Source of the DNA: DASVLX01 sp035552275
GTDB taxonomy: Bacteria > Actinomycetota > Actinomycetes > Mycobacteriales > Pseudonocardiaceae
Length of the DNA stretch: 5,689 nt
Assembly: GCA_035552275.1 (NCBI GenBank)
Contig: DASZLR010000243.1
Location: forward strand, 1-5,689
Reading direction: 5' to 3'
Shown here: positions 1-5,689 of the stretch, in pieces
Layout: the number at the start of each line of letters is the position of its first letter
Numbering within the stretch: the first letter of the stretch is position 1
The notes under the pieces: model-generated
The model's input: the letters and a program-made list of their open reading frames with translations, nothing else
Database searches by the model: none
What the model was told of the DNA's origin: nothing
Position numbers and translations under genes: made by a program

Positions 1-49
1 CGGCCGAGCGCCTCGGCGATCTTCGAGCTTGCGACGGAGCTGTCGGGTC

Positions 50-130
50 GGTCAGCTCTCACGCAGCGCAGATCAGTTGTCGCGCAGGTCAGCTCTCGCG
101 CGGGTCAGTTGTCGCGCAGATCAGTTGTCG
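50..130. repeat. Degenerate 16-bp tandem repeat at the 3' end of the phosphoesterase gene
   Basis: About five head-to-tail copies of GRTCAGYTSTCGCGCR are visible, starting at 50, 71, 87, 103 and 119. The first copy is 21 bases because of a 5-base insertion, and the last is partial. Two linked variants occur, one with CAGTTGTC and one with CAGCTCTC, in the order B-A-B-A-A. The last copy covers the TGA stop and the final Asp-Asn codons of the gene. Read on the minus strand, every copy contains CTGA, and because 16 is not a multiple of 3 the copies put a stop in all three frames just past the gene. The function is unknown; slippage or unequal exchange may have made it. Confidence 0.85.
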
Positions 131-2883
131 TTGTCGGCGGAGGGGATGAAGGCGCCGGGAACGTTGTCGGGGGCGTAGATCTTGCTGTCACCGGGGTACG
201 GCTTGGCCCAGCCGGTGGTCTGGTAGTAGGTGTAGCGGTTCATCTGCTCCGGGTTGGCGTAGTCCGGAATGGCGCTGGGGCCGGTGAAGTGCTGCTGCGC
301 CGCCCACGCCTTCCACTGCGCCGCCACGGACTGCTCGGCGGCCGGGACGGCGGTGGCCGCGGCGTCGGCCTTGGCCACGGACGCGGTGGTCTGGCCGGCG
401 GGCACGTCGGAGCCGCAGGACGGCTGGGTCGCCAGGCCGAGGGTGAGCGAGGTCTGATTCGGTACCGCGGTGAACGGCGTGTAGTTCGGCTTCGAGGTGA
501 ACGCGCCGGTCATCGGGGTGGCCGCGGCGTCGAGCTGGTTCATCGGGTGGATGCCGAGGATCTGCTCGATGGTGCGGACCATCATGATCTGCGAATAATA
601 CTGGTCGTCGACGGCGCCGTGCTGGGCCCAGGGGCTGAGGACCTGGACCGGGGCGCGGTGGCCGTCCACGTGGTCGAGGCCGGCCTGCGAGTCGTCCTCG
701 ACGACGAAGATCGCCGAGTCCTTCCAGTACGGGCTGTGCGAGATGGTGTCCACGATCTGGCCGACCGCGAGGTCGTTGTCGGCGACCTGGGCGGCCGGGC
801 TGGCCGGACCGCCGGTGTGGTCGTTGGACAGCCAGAACATGTTGAGGTTGGCCGGCCCGTTCTTCTCGAAGTCCTGCTTCCAGACCTGGGCCTTGTACAC
901 GTCGGGCACCGAGGTGTCGAACAGCGGGAAGCCCGGAACCGACACCGCGTTGAGCGACGGGATCGCCGAGCCGGCCTGGATCGGGTAGGCGCTCGGGGCG
1001 CCGGTGGCGGCCATGCTCTGGGAGTCGCAGTACAGGTTCTGCCAGGTCGCACCGGCCGGCTTGTTCTCGACCGACTGGAACTCGCCGTAGTCCTTGACGG
1101 TCTTGCCCGCGGCCTGCGCGCCGGTCCAGATGAAGCCCGACTCCTGGTGGCCGAGGACGTCGTTCTCCGTGTCGTAGCTGCGCAGGTACTCACCGGCGGA
1201 GGACTCGGTGTATTCGGGGTCGTCCGCCTGCATCAGCCAGTTGTGGCCCTCGGCGGAATTCGTGCCGACGTCGTAGAAGTTGTCGTAGAGGCCGAACTGC
1301 TGGGCCAGGGCGTGCTGGTTCGGTGTGACGGCCTCGCCGAACTGGGTCAGCGTCGGATCGCCGTCGCCCTGCGGCAGGTCGCCGAAGACCTGGTCGTAGG
1401 TCCGGTTCTCCTTGACGATCAGGAACACGTGCTTGATGGTCGAGGGGTCGCCGATCCGCACGGGGACCGGAACCGCCTTCTTGCCGGCGTTGCCCTTGGC
1501 GTACTGCACGGAGTTGTTCGTCCAGCCGTTGTACTGGAAGACCTTGCCGGTGTAGCTGCGGATCGCCTGGTCGCTGGGCAGCGTGAATCTCGTCAGGCTG
1601 CTGGTGGTGTCGTGGGTGCCGTGGCCGGCCGCGACGGTCGGACGCAGCGCGTCGATGCCGCGGGTGTTCGCCACCACGATCTGGTTGCCGACCGTGGCCA
1701 CCTCGGCCGGGAAGTAGTCGGTCGGCAGCAGGCCCACGTAGCTGGCCGGCTGCTGTGCCGAGGTGAAGCGGTACACCGCCACCGCGTTGGCCCGGCCGAG
1801 GGTCACGAGCAGGTGGCCGTCCGGGGTCAGCGAGATCGCGTCAGGCTCGTAGCCCACCGACGCCTCCGGCCACGGCTGGGTGGAGATCGTCTGGACCACC
1901 TTGTTCTTGGCGGCGTCGATGACCGAGACGGTGTTGCTGTCGGTGTTGGCCACGAAGACCGTGTGGCCGGCCGCGTACACCGCGGTCGGGTGCAGCCCGA
2001 CGCCGATGCTCGCGACACCCGTCGACGGGTTCGCCGTGTCGATGACGCTGACCGTGCCGGTGGTGGAGGAGCCGGTCTGCGCGTTCGCCGGCACCTGGGT
2101 GCCGTACGAGTTGATGGTGGTGTCGCCGGCGACGGCGGTACGGCCGCCCTCGTTGCTGACGTAGAGCTTGCCGCCGACCATCACCATGCCGCGCGGCGCG
2201 ATGCCGGTGTTCCAGCTCTGCGTGATGGCGCCGCTGGCCGCGTCGATGGCCACGACCCGGTTCTGCCCGTTGACCGCCGCGTACACGGTCGAGCCGTCGG
2301 GGGAGAACACGGCCTTGGCCGAGAGCGCGTGCATCGAGCCGTCGGCCGGGATGGGGACGTCGACCGGAGCGGCCAGCGTGCCGTCGGCGTTCACGGTGAA
2401 TTTCGTGTAGCCGTCGGTCCGGCCGATCCACAGTGACTTGCCGTCGGGGGAGTAGGTCGGCGAGGCCTGGCCGACGTCGTTCCCGCTGATCTTCAGGTTC
2501 ACCCCGGTGGAGCTGCCGACGACCTGCTGGACCTGATAGCTGCGCAGGTCGATGATGACCAGCGAGCCGGTGCCGTCGGTGATGGTGGCGGCCATGTGGG
2601 TGCCGTCCGGGCTGACCGACGCGGCCATGATCTTGCCCTGGTTGACGACCAGTCGGCTGCCGATCGGGTTGATGTACTGGTCGCTGGCGATGACCTCGCC
2701 CTTGTCGGTCTGCTGACCGACGTGCTGGGTGCCGAGCTGCTGGGTGGATGCGGAGCCCATGCCGGCCCCGGTGAACACGAGCGCGACGGACGCCACGCCC
2801 ACCTTTGTGAGACGGCTTCGGCCCTGGCCGGTGGGACGGCCGGCGGCCTTGGCGTTCGGCCGCCTGCGGCGCGTTACCTGCAT
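121..2883 (-). CDS. Secreted bifunctional YncE-type beta-propeller / alkaline phosphatase-like phosphoesterase
   Basis: The 920-residue product is probably exported. It has an Arg/Lys-rich N-terminal region (RRRR at 5-8), a hydrophobic core at about 28-42 and a likely signal-peptidase site after GSA (43-45). Residues about 65-415 form a YVTN/YncE beta-propeller, with repeated SPDG turns (91-94, 145-148, 194-197; TPDG at 353-356) and blade motifs such as VFVANTDSNTVSVIDA (309-324). Residues about 484-815 are a phosphoesterase of the phospholipase C/acid phosphatase family (PF04185-like). It shows KENRTYDQVFGD (491-502), TNSAEGHNW (541-549, S543 a possible nucleophile) and VEDDSQAGLDHVDGHR (728-743), whose E/D/H residues fit metal binding. 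It should hydrolyse a phosphate ester outside the membrane; the substrate is unknown. Its only two cysteines, C619 and C823, could form a disulfide. A good Shine-Dalgarno supports the ATG at 2883. It is the last gene of the operon, and the product ends DNDN inside a tandem repeat. The family call is firm; the substrate and catalytic residues are inference. Confidence 0.93.
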   Translation of the reverse strand: MQVTRRRRPNAKAAGRPTGQGRSRLTKVGVASVALVFTGAGMGSASTQQLGTQHVGQQTDKGEVIASDQYINPIGSRLVVNQGKIMAASVSPDGTHMAATITDGTGSLVIIDLRSYQVQQVVGSSTGVNLKISGNDVGQASPTYSPDGKSLWIGRTDGYTKFTVNADGTLAAPVDVPIPADGSMHALSAKAVFSPDGSTVYAAVNGQNRVVAIDAASGAITQSWNTGIAPRGMVMVGGKLYVSNEGGRTAVAGDTTINSYGTQVPANAQTGSSTTGTVSVIDTANPSTGVASIGVGLHPTAVYAAGHTVFVANTDSNTVSVIDAAKNKVVQTISTQPWPEASVGYEPDAISLTPDGHLLVTLGRANAVAVYRFTSAQQPASYVGLLPTDYFPAEVATVGNQIVVANTRGIDALRPTVAAGHGTHDTTSSLTRFTLPSDQAIRSYTGKVFQYNGWTNNSVQYAKGNAGKKAVPVPVRIGDPSTIKHVFLIVKENRTYDQVFGDLPQGDGDPTLTQFGEAVTPNQHALAQQFGLYDNFYDVGTNSAEGHNWLMQADDPEYTESSAGEYLRSYDTENDVLGHQESGFIWTGAQAAGKTVKDYGEFQSVENKPAGATWQNLYCDSQSMAATGAPSAYPIQAGSAIPSLNAVSVPGFPLFDTSVPDVYKAQVWKQDFEKNGPANLNMFWLSNDHTGGPASPAAQVADNDLAVGQIVDTISHSPYWKDSAIFVVEDDSQAGLDHVDGHRAPVQVLSPWAQHGAVDDQYYSQIMMVRTIEQILGIHPMNQLDAAATPMTGAFTSKPNYTPFTAVPNQTSLTLGLATQPSCGSDVPAGQTTASVAKADAAATAVPAAEQSVAAQWKAWAAQQHFTGPSAIPDYANPEQMNRYTYYQTTGWAKPYPGDSKIYAPDNVPGAFIPSADNDN

Positions 2884-2890
2884 CGAGTGG

Positions 2891-2898
2891 TTTCCTTT
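2891..2898 (-). promoter_or_regulatory. Ribosome binding site of the phosphoesterase gene, overlapping the permease stop
   Basis: On the minus strand the permease ends in TAA and runs directly into AAAGGAAA, followed 7 bases later by the ATG at 2883 (9 bases counting from the AAGGA core). The site uses bases of the upstream stop codon. Termination and re-initiation are therefore likely to be linked, and no independent promoter fits in the 13-base gap. It supports the chosen start. Confidence 0.75.
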
Positions 2899-4261
2899 AG
2901 TGAGAAGGGAGCAGATCGACGTTGCCGTCGAACTGCCAAAGCGGGTTCGGCCGATTCCCGTCGGCGGTGTGCACCAGGAAGTAGCCGTTCACTTCCTGCG
3001 GTCCATCGCCGTCGGCGATGTACCGGCCGTTCGCGGTGACATCGAGCTGGTAGATGGCCTGGCCGGTGAGCGAGACGCCCGGGATGTGCCAGGAGACGGT
3101 GCAGCGCCAGTCGTTGCCCGGCCCCTCCTGCGCGGCGGTGCCTTCGCTCTTGATGCACGATGCCGAGGTCCGCAACTGCGCTTCGGTGACCGGCGGGCGA
3201 TTGAGCTGCTGCTCCTGCAACCGGTAGAGGTGGGCGAACGTGGTGGCGACCGACTGCTGGATCTCGCCCTGATCGATGCCCGAGCCGGCGGCGCCGGTGG
3301 CGCCGGCCAGCACGCCGATCGTCCCGGCGAGCACCCCGGCCAGCGGCAGCGCACCCAAGGCCAGTGCCCTGCGTCCGGCACCGTCGTTGGTGAGGTTGGT
3401 GAAGTCGCGGCGGAGGAAGAGCAGGTAGGCCAGCGCGGTCGCGACGAGCGCCCAGACCAGGCTGACCGCGATCCCGATCAGCAGTGGGCTGAGTTGCTGG
3501 GGGTCGGTGAACAAGCCGTTCCAGGAGATGAAGGCGTAGCCCGGCAGAGCGAGGCGCACCACGACCGGCAGCGGCAGCATCTGCGCGAGCTGCATGCCGA
3601 GCGCGACGATCACCGGCAGCAGCAGGCCCATCGGCGAGCGGCCGAGCGCGATGGAGCCGAGCAGTCCGATGGCGGCGAGGGCGAGCGTCGGGGCGAGCAC
3701 GCAGGCCCATGCGAGCAGGACCTTGCCCGCCGCGTCTCCGGAGGCGAGGGTGTGGCCGTCGAGGCCGATCAGCGGCTTGTTCCCGGCGGCCAGCAGTCCG
3801 CCGGCCACGCTGGAGGCGACCAGGCCCGCCACCAGCAGCAGGAGCACGGTGAGGCTGGCCATCGCCTTGGCCGCGAAGATCCGCCGATGCGAGCGGACCG
3901 CGACGAGCAGGTGGCGCCAGGTGCCGAGCCGGTCCTCGGCGGCGAACACGTCGCCGGCGACCATGGACGTGAGCAGCGGCAGCGCCCAGGTGCCGGAGAA
4001 GCCGAGAACCACCAGCGGCCCGGCCCAGCCGGTGGTGTGCATCCAGCGGCCGAACAGGGTGTCTGAGGGCACGGTGCCCTGCTGGTCGATGCCGAAGACC
4101 AGCAGGCCGGGACCGAGCCAGCACAGCAGAATCAGCAGGCGTGCCCGCCACGGGGAGAACTGCTTGACGAGTTCGAAGCGGAGCACGCGGCCGACCGGGG
4201 CCGGGCGGGCGGCCGCGGTCTCGGCTTCGGCGACGGGGGCCTCGGCGGCGGTCGCGGTCAT
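2897..4261 (-). CDS. ABC-2 type transporter permease with extracytoplasmic C-terminal domain
   Basis: The 454-residue product is the membrane subunit of the exporter whose ATPase is encoded just upstream. A short Ala/Glu-rich cytoplasmic N-terminus leads to hydrophobic segments at about 42-58, 80-102, 133-158, 181-206, 211-235, 256-283 and 298-325. The segment FAAEDRLGTWRHLL (106-119), followed by a basic stretch, is typical of ABC-2 permeases. Seven segments with the N-terminus inside would put residues 326-454 outside. That tail is polar, looks beta-rich (for example VSWHIPGVSLTGQAIYQLDV, 389-408) and has two cysteines, C369 and C387. The frame stays open upstream to 4876. The ATG at 4261 is chosen because it overlaps the ATPase stop as ATGA and has AGGAGA about 10 bases upstream, which indicates translational coupling. 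The transporter class is clear; the substrate is not visible, and the helix count is an estimate by eye. Confidence 0.92.
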   Translation of the reverse strand: MTATAAEAPVAEAETAAARPAPVGRVLRFELVKQFSPWRARLLILLCWLGPGLLVFGIDQQGTVPSDTLFGRWMHTTGWAGPLVVLGFSGTWALPLLTSMVAGDVFAAEDRLGTWRHLLVAVRSHRRIFAAKAMASLTVLLLLVAGLVASSVAGGLLAAGNKPLIGLDGHTLASGDAAGKVLLAWACVLAPTLALAAIGLLGSIALGRSPMGLLLPVIVALGMQLAQMLPLPVVVRLALPGYAFISWNGLFTDPQQLSPLLIGIAVSLVWALVATALAYLLFLRRDFTNLTNDGAGRRALALGALPLAGVLAGTIGVLAGATGAAGSGIDQGEIQQSVATTFAHLYRLQEQQLNRPPVTEAQLRTSASCIKSEGTAAQEGPGNDWRCTVSWHIPGVSLTGQAIYQLDVTANGRYIADGDGPQEVNGYFLVHTADGNRPNPLWQFDGNVDLLPSH

Positions 4262-5205
4262 CGGTCGGTCTTCTCCTGCTCGGTGAGGGCGAGGAACGCG
4301 GCTTCGAGCGGGGAGACGACCGGCGCCAGTTCGCGCACCGCGATCTCGCCGCGCACGAGCCGCGCCACCAGTTCGTCGAGGGCCGGCACCGGCGCGCGCA
4401 CCACCATCACGTCGGTGCCTGGACGGATCGCGGAATCGAGGCCGTCGATGATGCGGACACCGGGGGTCTCGCCGGCCACGGCGCGCGCCGCCCGGGGATC
4501 CGAGGTGCGCAGGCGGTAGTCGAGTACGCGGTTTTCCGCGGAGAGCTTGCCCACCGGTCCTGAGAACACCACCCGGCCGGTGGCGAGGATGGTCACCTCG
4601 GAGCACAGCGCCTCGAGGTCGTCCATCCGGTGGCTGGAGACGATCACCGTGGCGCCTTCGGCGGCCAGCCGGTTCAGCACGCCGTGCACGTGCTTCTTGC
4701 CGGCCGGGTCGAGGCCGTTGGACGGCTCGTCGAGCACCAGCAGCCGAGGCCTGGTCAGCAGGGCCGCGGCCAGGCCGAGCCGCTGGCGCATGCCGAGGGA
4801 GAAGCCGCGGACCCTGTCGTCGGCGACCTCGGTCAGCCCGACCTGGTCCAGCACCTCGTCGATGCCGGCGGCGCACGCGTCGCGGCGCCGCAGCGAGGCG
4901 AGCGCGGCAAGGTTCTGCTTCGCGGTGAGCGTGGGGTAAAGGCCGGGGCCGTCGACGAAACCCGACACGCCGTCGGGCGCCGCCGACGCCCGCCCCACGG
5001 TGGTGCCGAGTATCTCCAGGCTCCCCTCGTCGGCGACGGCCAGGCCGAGCAGCAGGCCGAGCAGCGTCGTCTTGCCTGCGCCGTTCGGGCCGACCAGTCC
5101 GTGGATCTGACCCCGCGCCACGTCCACATCGATCCGGTCGAGCGCCACGACATCACCGAAGACCTTGGTGATGCCGCGGCCCCTCAGCGCGACGGTCGCA
5201 TCCAT
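4258..5205 (-). CDS. ABC transporter ATP-binding protein (ABC-2/BcrA-DrrA-like exporter ATPase)
   Basis: The 315-residue cytoplasmic ATPase should power the permease encoded next. All core motifs are present: Walker A GPNGAGKT (39-46), signature FSLGMRQRL (135-143, in place of LSGGQ), Walker B LLVLDEP (155-161), D-loop GLDP (164-167) and the H-loop histidine H192 in SSHRMDDLE. In the Q-loop region (FVDGPGLYP, 83-91) an Asp stands where most ABC proteins have Gln; drug and bacteriocin exporter ATPases of the BcrA kind often have Glu there. Residues about 225-315 are the C-terminal domain usual in these exporters, ending in a PVVSPLEAAFLALTE block. The length is normal for the family. The start at 5205 has AGAGGG 4 bases upstream and leaves a full N-terminal strand before Walker A. 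It is the first gene of the operon. BcrA/DrrA likeness suggests export of a drug, peptide or lipid-like compound, but the substrate cannot be read from the sequence. Confidence 0.95.
   Translation of the reverse strand: MDATVALRGRGITKVFGDVVALDRIDVDVARGQIHGLVGPNGAGKTTLLGLLLGLAVADEGSLEILGTTVGRASAAPDGVSGFVDGPGLYPTLTAKQNLAALASLRRRDACAAGIDEVLDQVGLTEVADDRVRGFSLGMRQRLGLAAALLTRPRLLVLDEPSNGLDPAGKKHVHGVLNRLAAEGATVIVSSHRMDDLEALCSEVTILATGRVVFSGPVGKLSAENRVLDYRLRTSDPRAARAVAGETPGVRIIDGLDSAIRPGTDVMVVRAPVPALDELVARLVRGEIAVRELAPVVSPLEAAFLALTEQEKTDR
4272..4277 (-). promoter_or_regulatory. Ribosome binding site of the permease gene, inside the ATPase coding region
   Basis: AGGAGA on the minus strand lies 10 bases before the ATG at 4261, within the last codons of the ATPase gene. 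Together with the 4-base ATGA overlap it decides the permease start against the much longer upstream-open frame. Confidence 0.75.
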
Positions 5206-5209
5206 GAGT

Positions 5210-5215
5210 CCCTCT
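5210..5215 (-). promoter_or_regulatory. Ribosome binding site of the ATPase gene
   Basis: AGAGGG on the minus strand is followed by a 4-base spacer (ACTC) and the ATG at 5205. This is a strong actinobacterial-type Shine-Dalgarno and supports the start. Confidence 0.7.
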
Positions 5216-5218
5216 TTC

Positions 5219-5237
5219 AGTCGGTTCTAAGCCGACT
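5219..5237 (-). promoter_or_regulatory. Inverted repeat in the leader of the operon, possible operator or mRNA hairpin
   Basis: AGTCGG (5219-5224) and CCGACT (5232-5237) are perfect 6-base arms around a 7-base loop. They lie immediately upstream of the ATPase ribosome binding site. If the proposed -10 box at 5244-5249 is real, transcription would start at about the outer edge of this repeat. A repressor bound here, or a hairpin at the very 5' end of the mRNA, could then control the operon. The pairing is seen directly; the role is inference. Confidence 0.45.
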
Positions 5238-5243
5238 CTCAGG

Positions 5244-5249
5244 AACCTA
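5244..5249 (-). promoter_or_regulatory. Candidate -10 box for the ABC/phosphoesterase operon
   Basis: TAGGTT on the minus strand resembles the TAGRRT form common in actinobacterial housekeeping promoters. It would place the start of transcription near 5237, giving a leader of about 30 bases. The sequence 17-18 bases upstream (around 5267-5273) is a poor match to TTGACA, so the call is weak. If active, the promoter may depend on an activator. Confidence 0.3.
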
Positions 5250-5494
5250 GGCACGGCACATGACGTACATCCTCGAATCGGTTGAATGCACAGGGAACGG
5301 GAGAGGGCCGGTGGAAGACACTGCCGGCCTTGTCATGGTTCGTGCTGCCTGGGCGGTCGCCGGCGTCGAAGGGCGTCCCTGTCCGGCGCGCGCTGCCGCG
5401 TGCGCACCTCCGCGCTTCCTGGCTCCAGCGGTGGTCAATATCTGATGTGGCGACAGGAGGAATCAGCGGTCTTCGCGGCGACATAATCGCGGTC

Positions 5495-5511
5495 GCCCCG
5501 AAATTCGGGGC
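5495..5511. promoter_or_regulatory. Perfect 17-base palindrome, candidate operator
   Basis: GCCCCGAAATTCGGGGC has 8-base arms that are exact reverse complements around a single central A at 5503. No T-run follows on either strand, so it is a poor intrinsic terminator. It lies about 30 bases left of a possible rightward -10 box (5542-5547), a position usual for regulator binding. A dimeric DNA-binding protein site is the likeliest reading; no specific regulator can be named. Confidence 0.45.
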
Positions 5512-5541
5512 CGATGCTGTGCAGCGCCGCTCACCTCGTGC

Positions 5542-5689
5542 TACTGTTGGCTTCAGTTGCAGTTGTGGTTCCCAGGACTTTCACAAGTGCCCTCGCCGGT
5601 TTACGCTTTACCTGCGGGAGCGTTTTTGTTTTTCCGGTACTTTTCCGGATGGGGTAATCATCACGGCGACGCTGGTCTCGCGCGGTGCG
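5542..5689 (+). promoter_or_regulatory. Possible promoter and T-rich untranslated leader of a rightward gene beyond the window
   Basis: TACTGT at 5542-5547 could be a -10 box, although no good -35 is visible near 5518-5524. Downstream come a doubled CAGTTG (5554-5559 and 5560-5565), a T-rich run at 5623-5644, two TTTTCCGG copies 11 bases apart (5630-5637, 5641-5648) and a small hairpin made by TCCGG (5633-5637) and CCGGA (5645-5649). There is no convincing coding start before the window ends, so the leader would exceed 130 bases. Long, structured, T-rich leaders in GC-rich actinobacteria occur upstream of cold-shock and RNA-helicase genes among others, but the gene is not in view and this link is speculative. 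Confidence 0.3.

Larger units (their letters stand above)
5250..5689. other. Intergenic region without a convincing gene
   Basis: About 440 bases hold only short open frames on both strands (at most about 80 residues). These overlap each other, are rich in Arg/Ala/Gly, lack good ribosome binding sites and resemble no family I know. From left to right the region holds an imperfect inverted repeat (GGCCGG at 5306-5311 and CCGGCC at 5324-5329), an unremarkable GC-rich stretch, a perfect palindrome at 5495-5511 and a T-rich tail from about 5550. The base composition of the tail differs clearly from the genes to the left. The region probably separates the leftward operon from a rightward gene beyond the window. 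Confidence 0.6.

Noticed and set aside
3..17. GC-rich hairpin GCCGAG-CGC-CTCGGC as a terminator of the operon
   Set aside because: No T-run follows on the minus strand before the window edge, and such a repeat arises easily in GC-rich sequence. It cannot be supported as a terminator.
50..130. CRISPR array
   Set aside because: The 16-base units are directly adjacent, with no spacers of unique sequence, and no cas genes are present.
109..2436. 775-residue open frame on the plus strand antisense to the phosphoesterase gene
   Set aside because: It is rich in Arg, Gly, Val and Asp without domain character, mirrors the GC-biased codons of the gene opposite and resembles no family. It is a composition artefact.
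2729..4066. 445-residue open frame on the plus strand opposite the permease
   Set aside because: It is low-complexity, Gln/Glu/Arg/Gly-rich, with no ribosome binding site or recognisable motif. The opposite strand encodes a clear membrane protein.
4262..4876. Upstream extension of the permease frame, giving a 659-residue protein
   Set aside because: The extra residues overlap the ATPase core motifs in another frame and are Arg/Gly/Pro-rich. The ATG at 4261 has a ribosome binding site and the ATGA overlap.
5304..5331. Inverted repeat GGCCGG/CCGGCC with a 12-base loop as a terminator
   Set aside because: The loop is long, the flanks contain only a short TT and no gene ends next to it. It is likely chance in GC-rich DNA.
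5260..5486. Short overlapping open frames of 61-81 residues on both strands in the intergenic region
   Set aside because: They overlap each other in several frames, have no convincing ribosome binding site and show no recognisable protein features.

Overview
The window comes from a very GC-rich genome. Codons are strongly biased to G or C in the third position, which also opens long antisense frames. Together with the ABC-2 exporter type and the secreted beta-propeller/phosphoesterase, this suggests an actinobacterium, plausibly of the Streptomyces/Catenulispora kind. That placement is inference from composition and gene families, not a species identification.

Three genes fill positions 121-5205, all on the minus strand, and form one tight operon read right to left. 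First is an ABC transporter ATPase (4258-5205). Next is an ABC-2 type permease (2897-4261), whose start overlaps the ATPase stop by 4 bases (ATGA). Last is a 920-residue exported protein (121-2883), an N-terminal YncE/YVTN-type beta-propeller fused to a C-terminal alkaline phosphatase/phospholipase C-like phosphoesterase. It starts 13 bases after the permease stop, and its ribosome binding site overlaps that stop. The permease carries an unusual C-terminal domain of about 130 residues, predicted to lie outside the membrane. The products would therefore be a cytoplasmic ATPase, a membrane channel with an external domain, and a secreted enzyme. A plausible but unproven reading is that the exporter and the enzyme act on the same envelope or extracellular phosphate-ester compound.

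Positions 50-130 hold a degenerate 16-bp tandem repeat that runs into the stop codon and last codons of the phosphoesterase gene. Positions 1-49 are too short to assign.

Positions 5206-5689 contain no convincing gene. They hold the probable promoter, a short inverted repeat and the ribosome binding site of the operon. Further right lie a perfect 17-base palindrome (5495-5511) and a T-rich stretch (about 5550-5689) that looks like the promoter and untranslated leader of a rightward gene beyond the window edge. No tRNA, rRNA, CRISPR array, insertion sequence or recombinase was seen.
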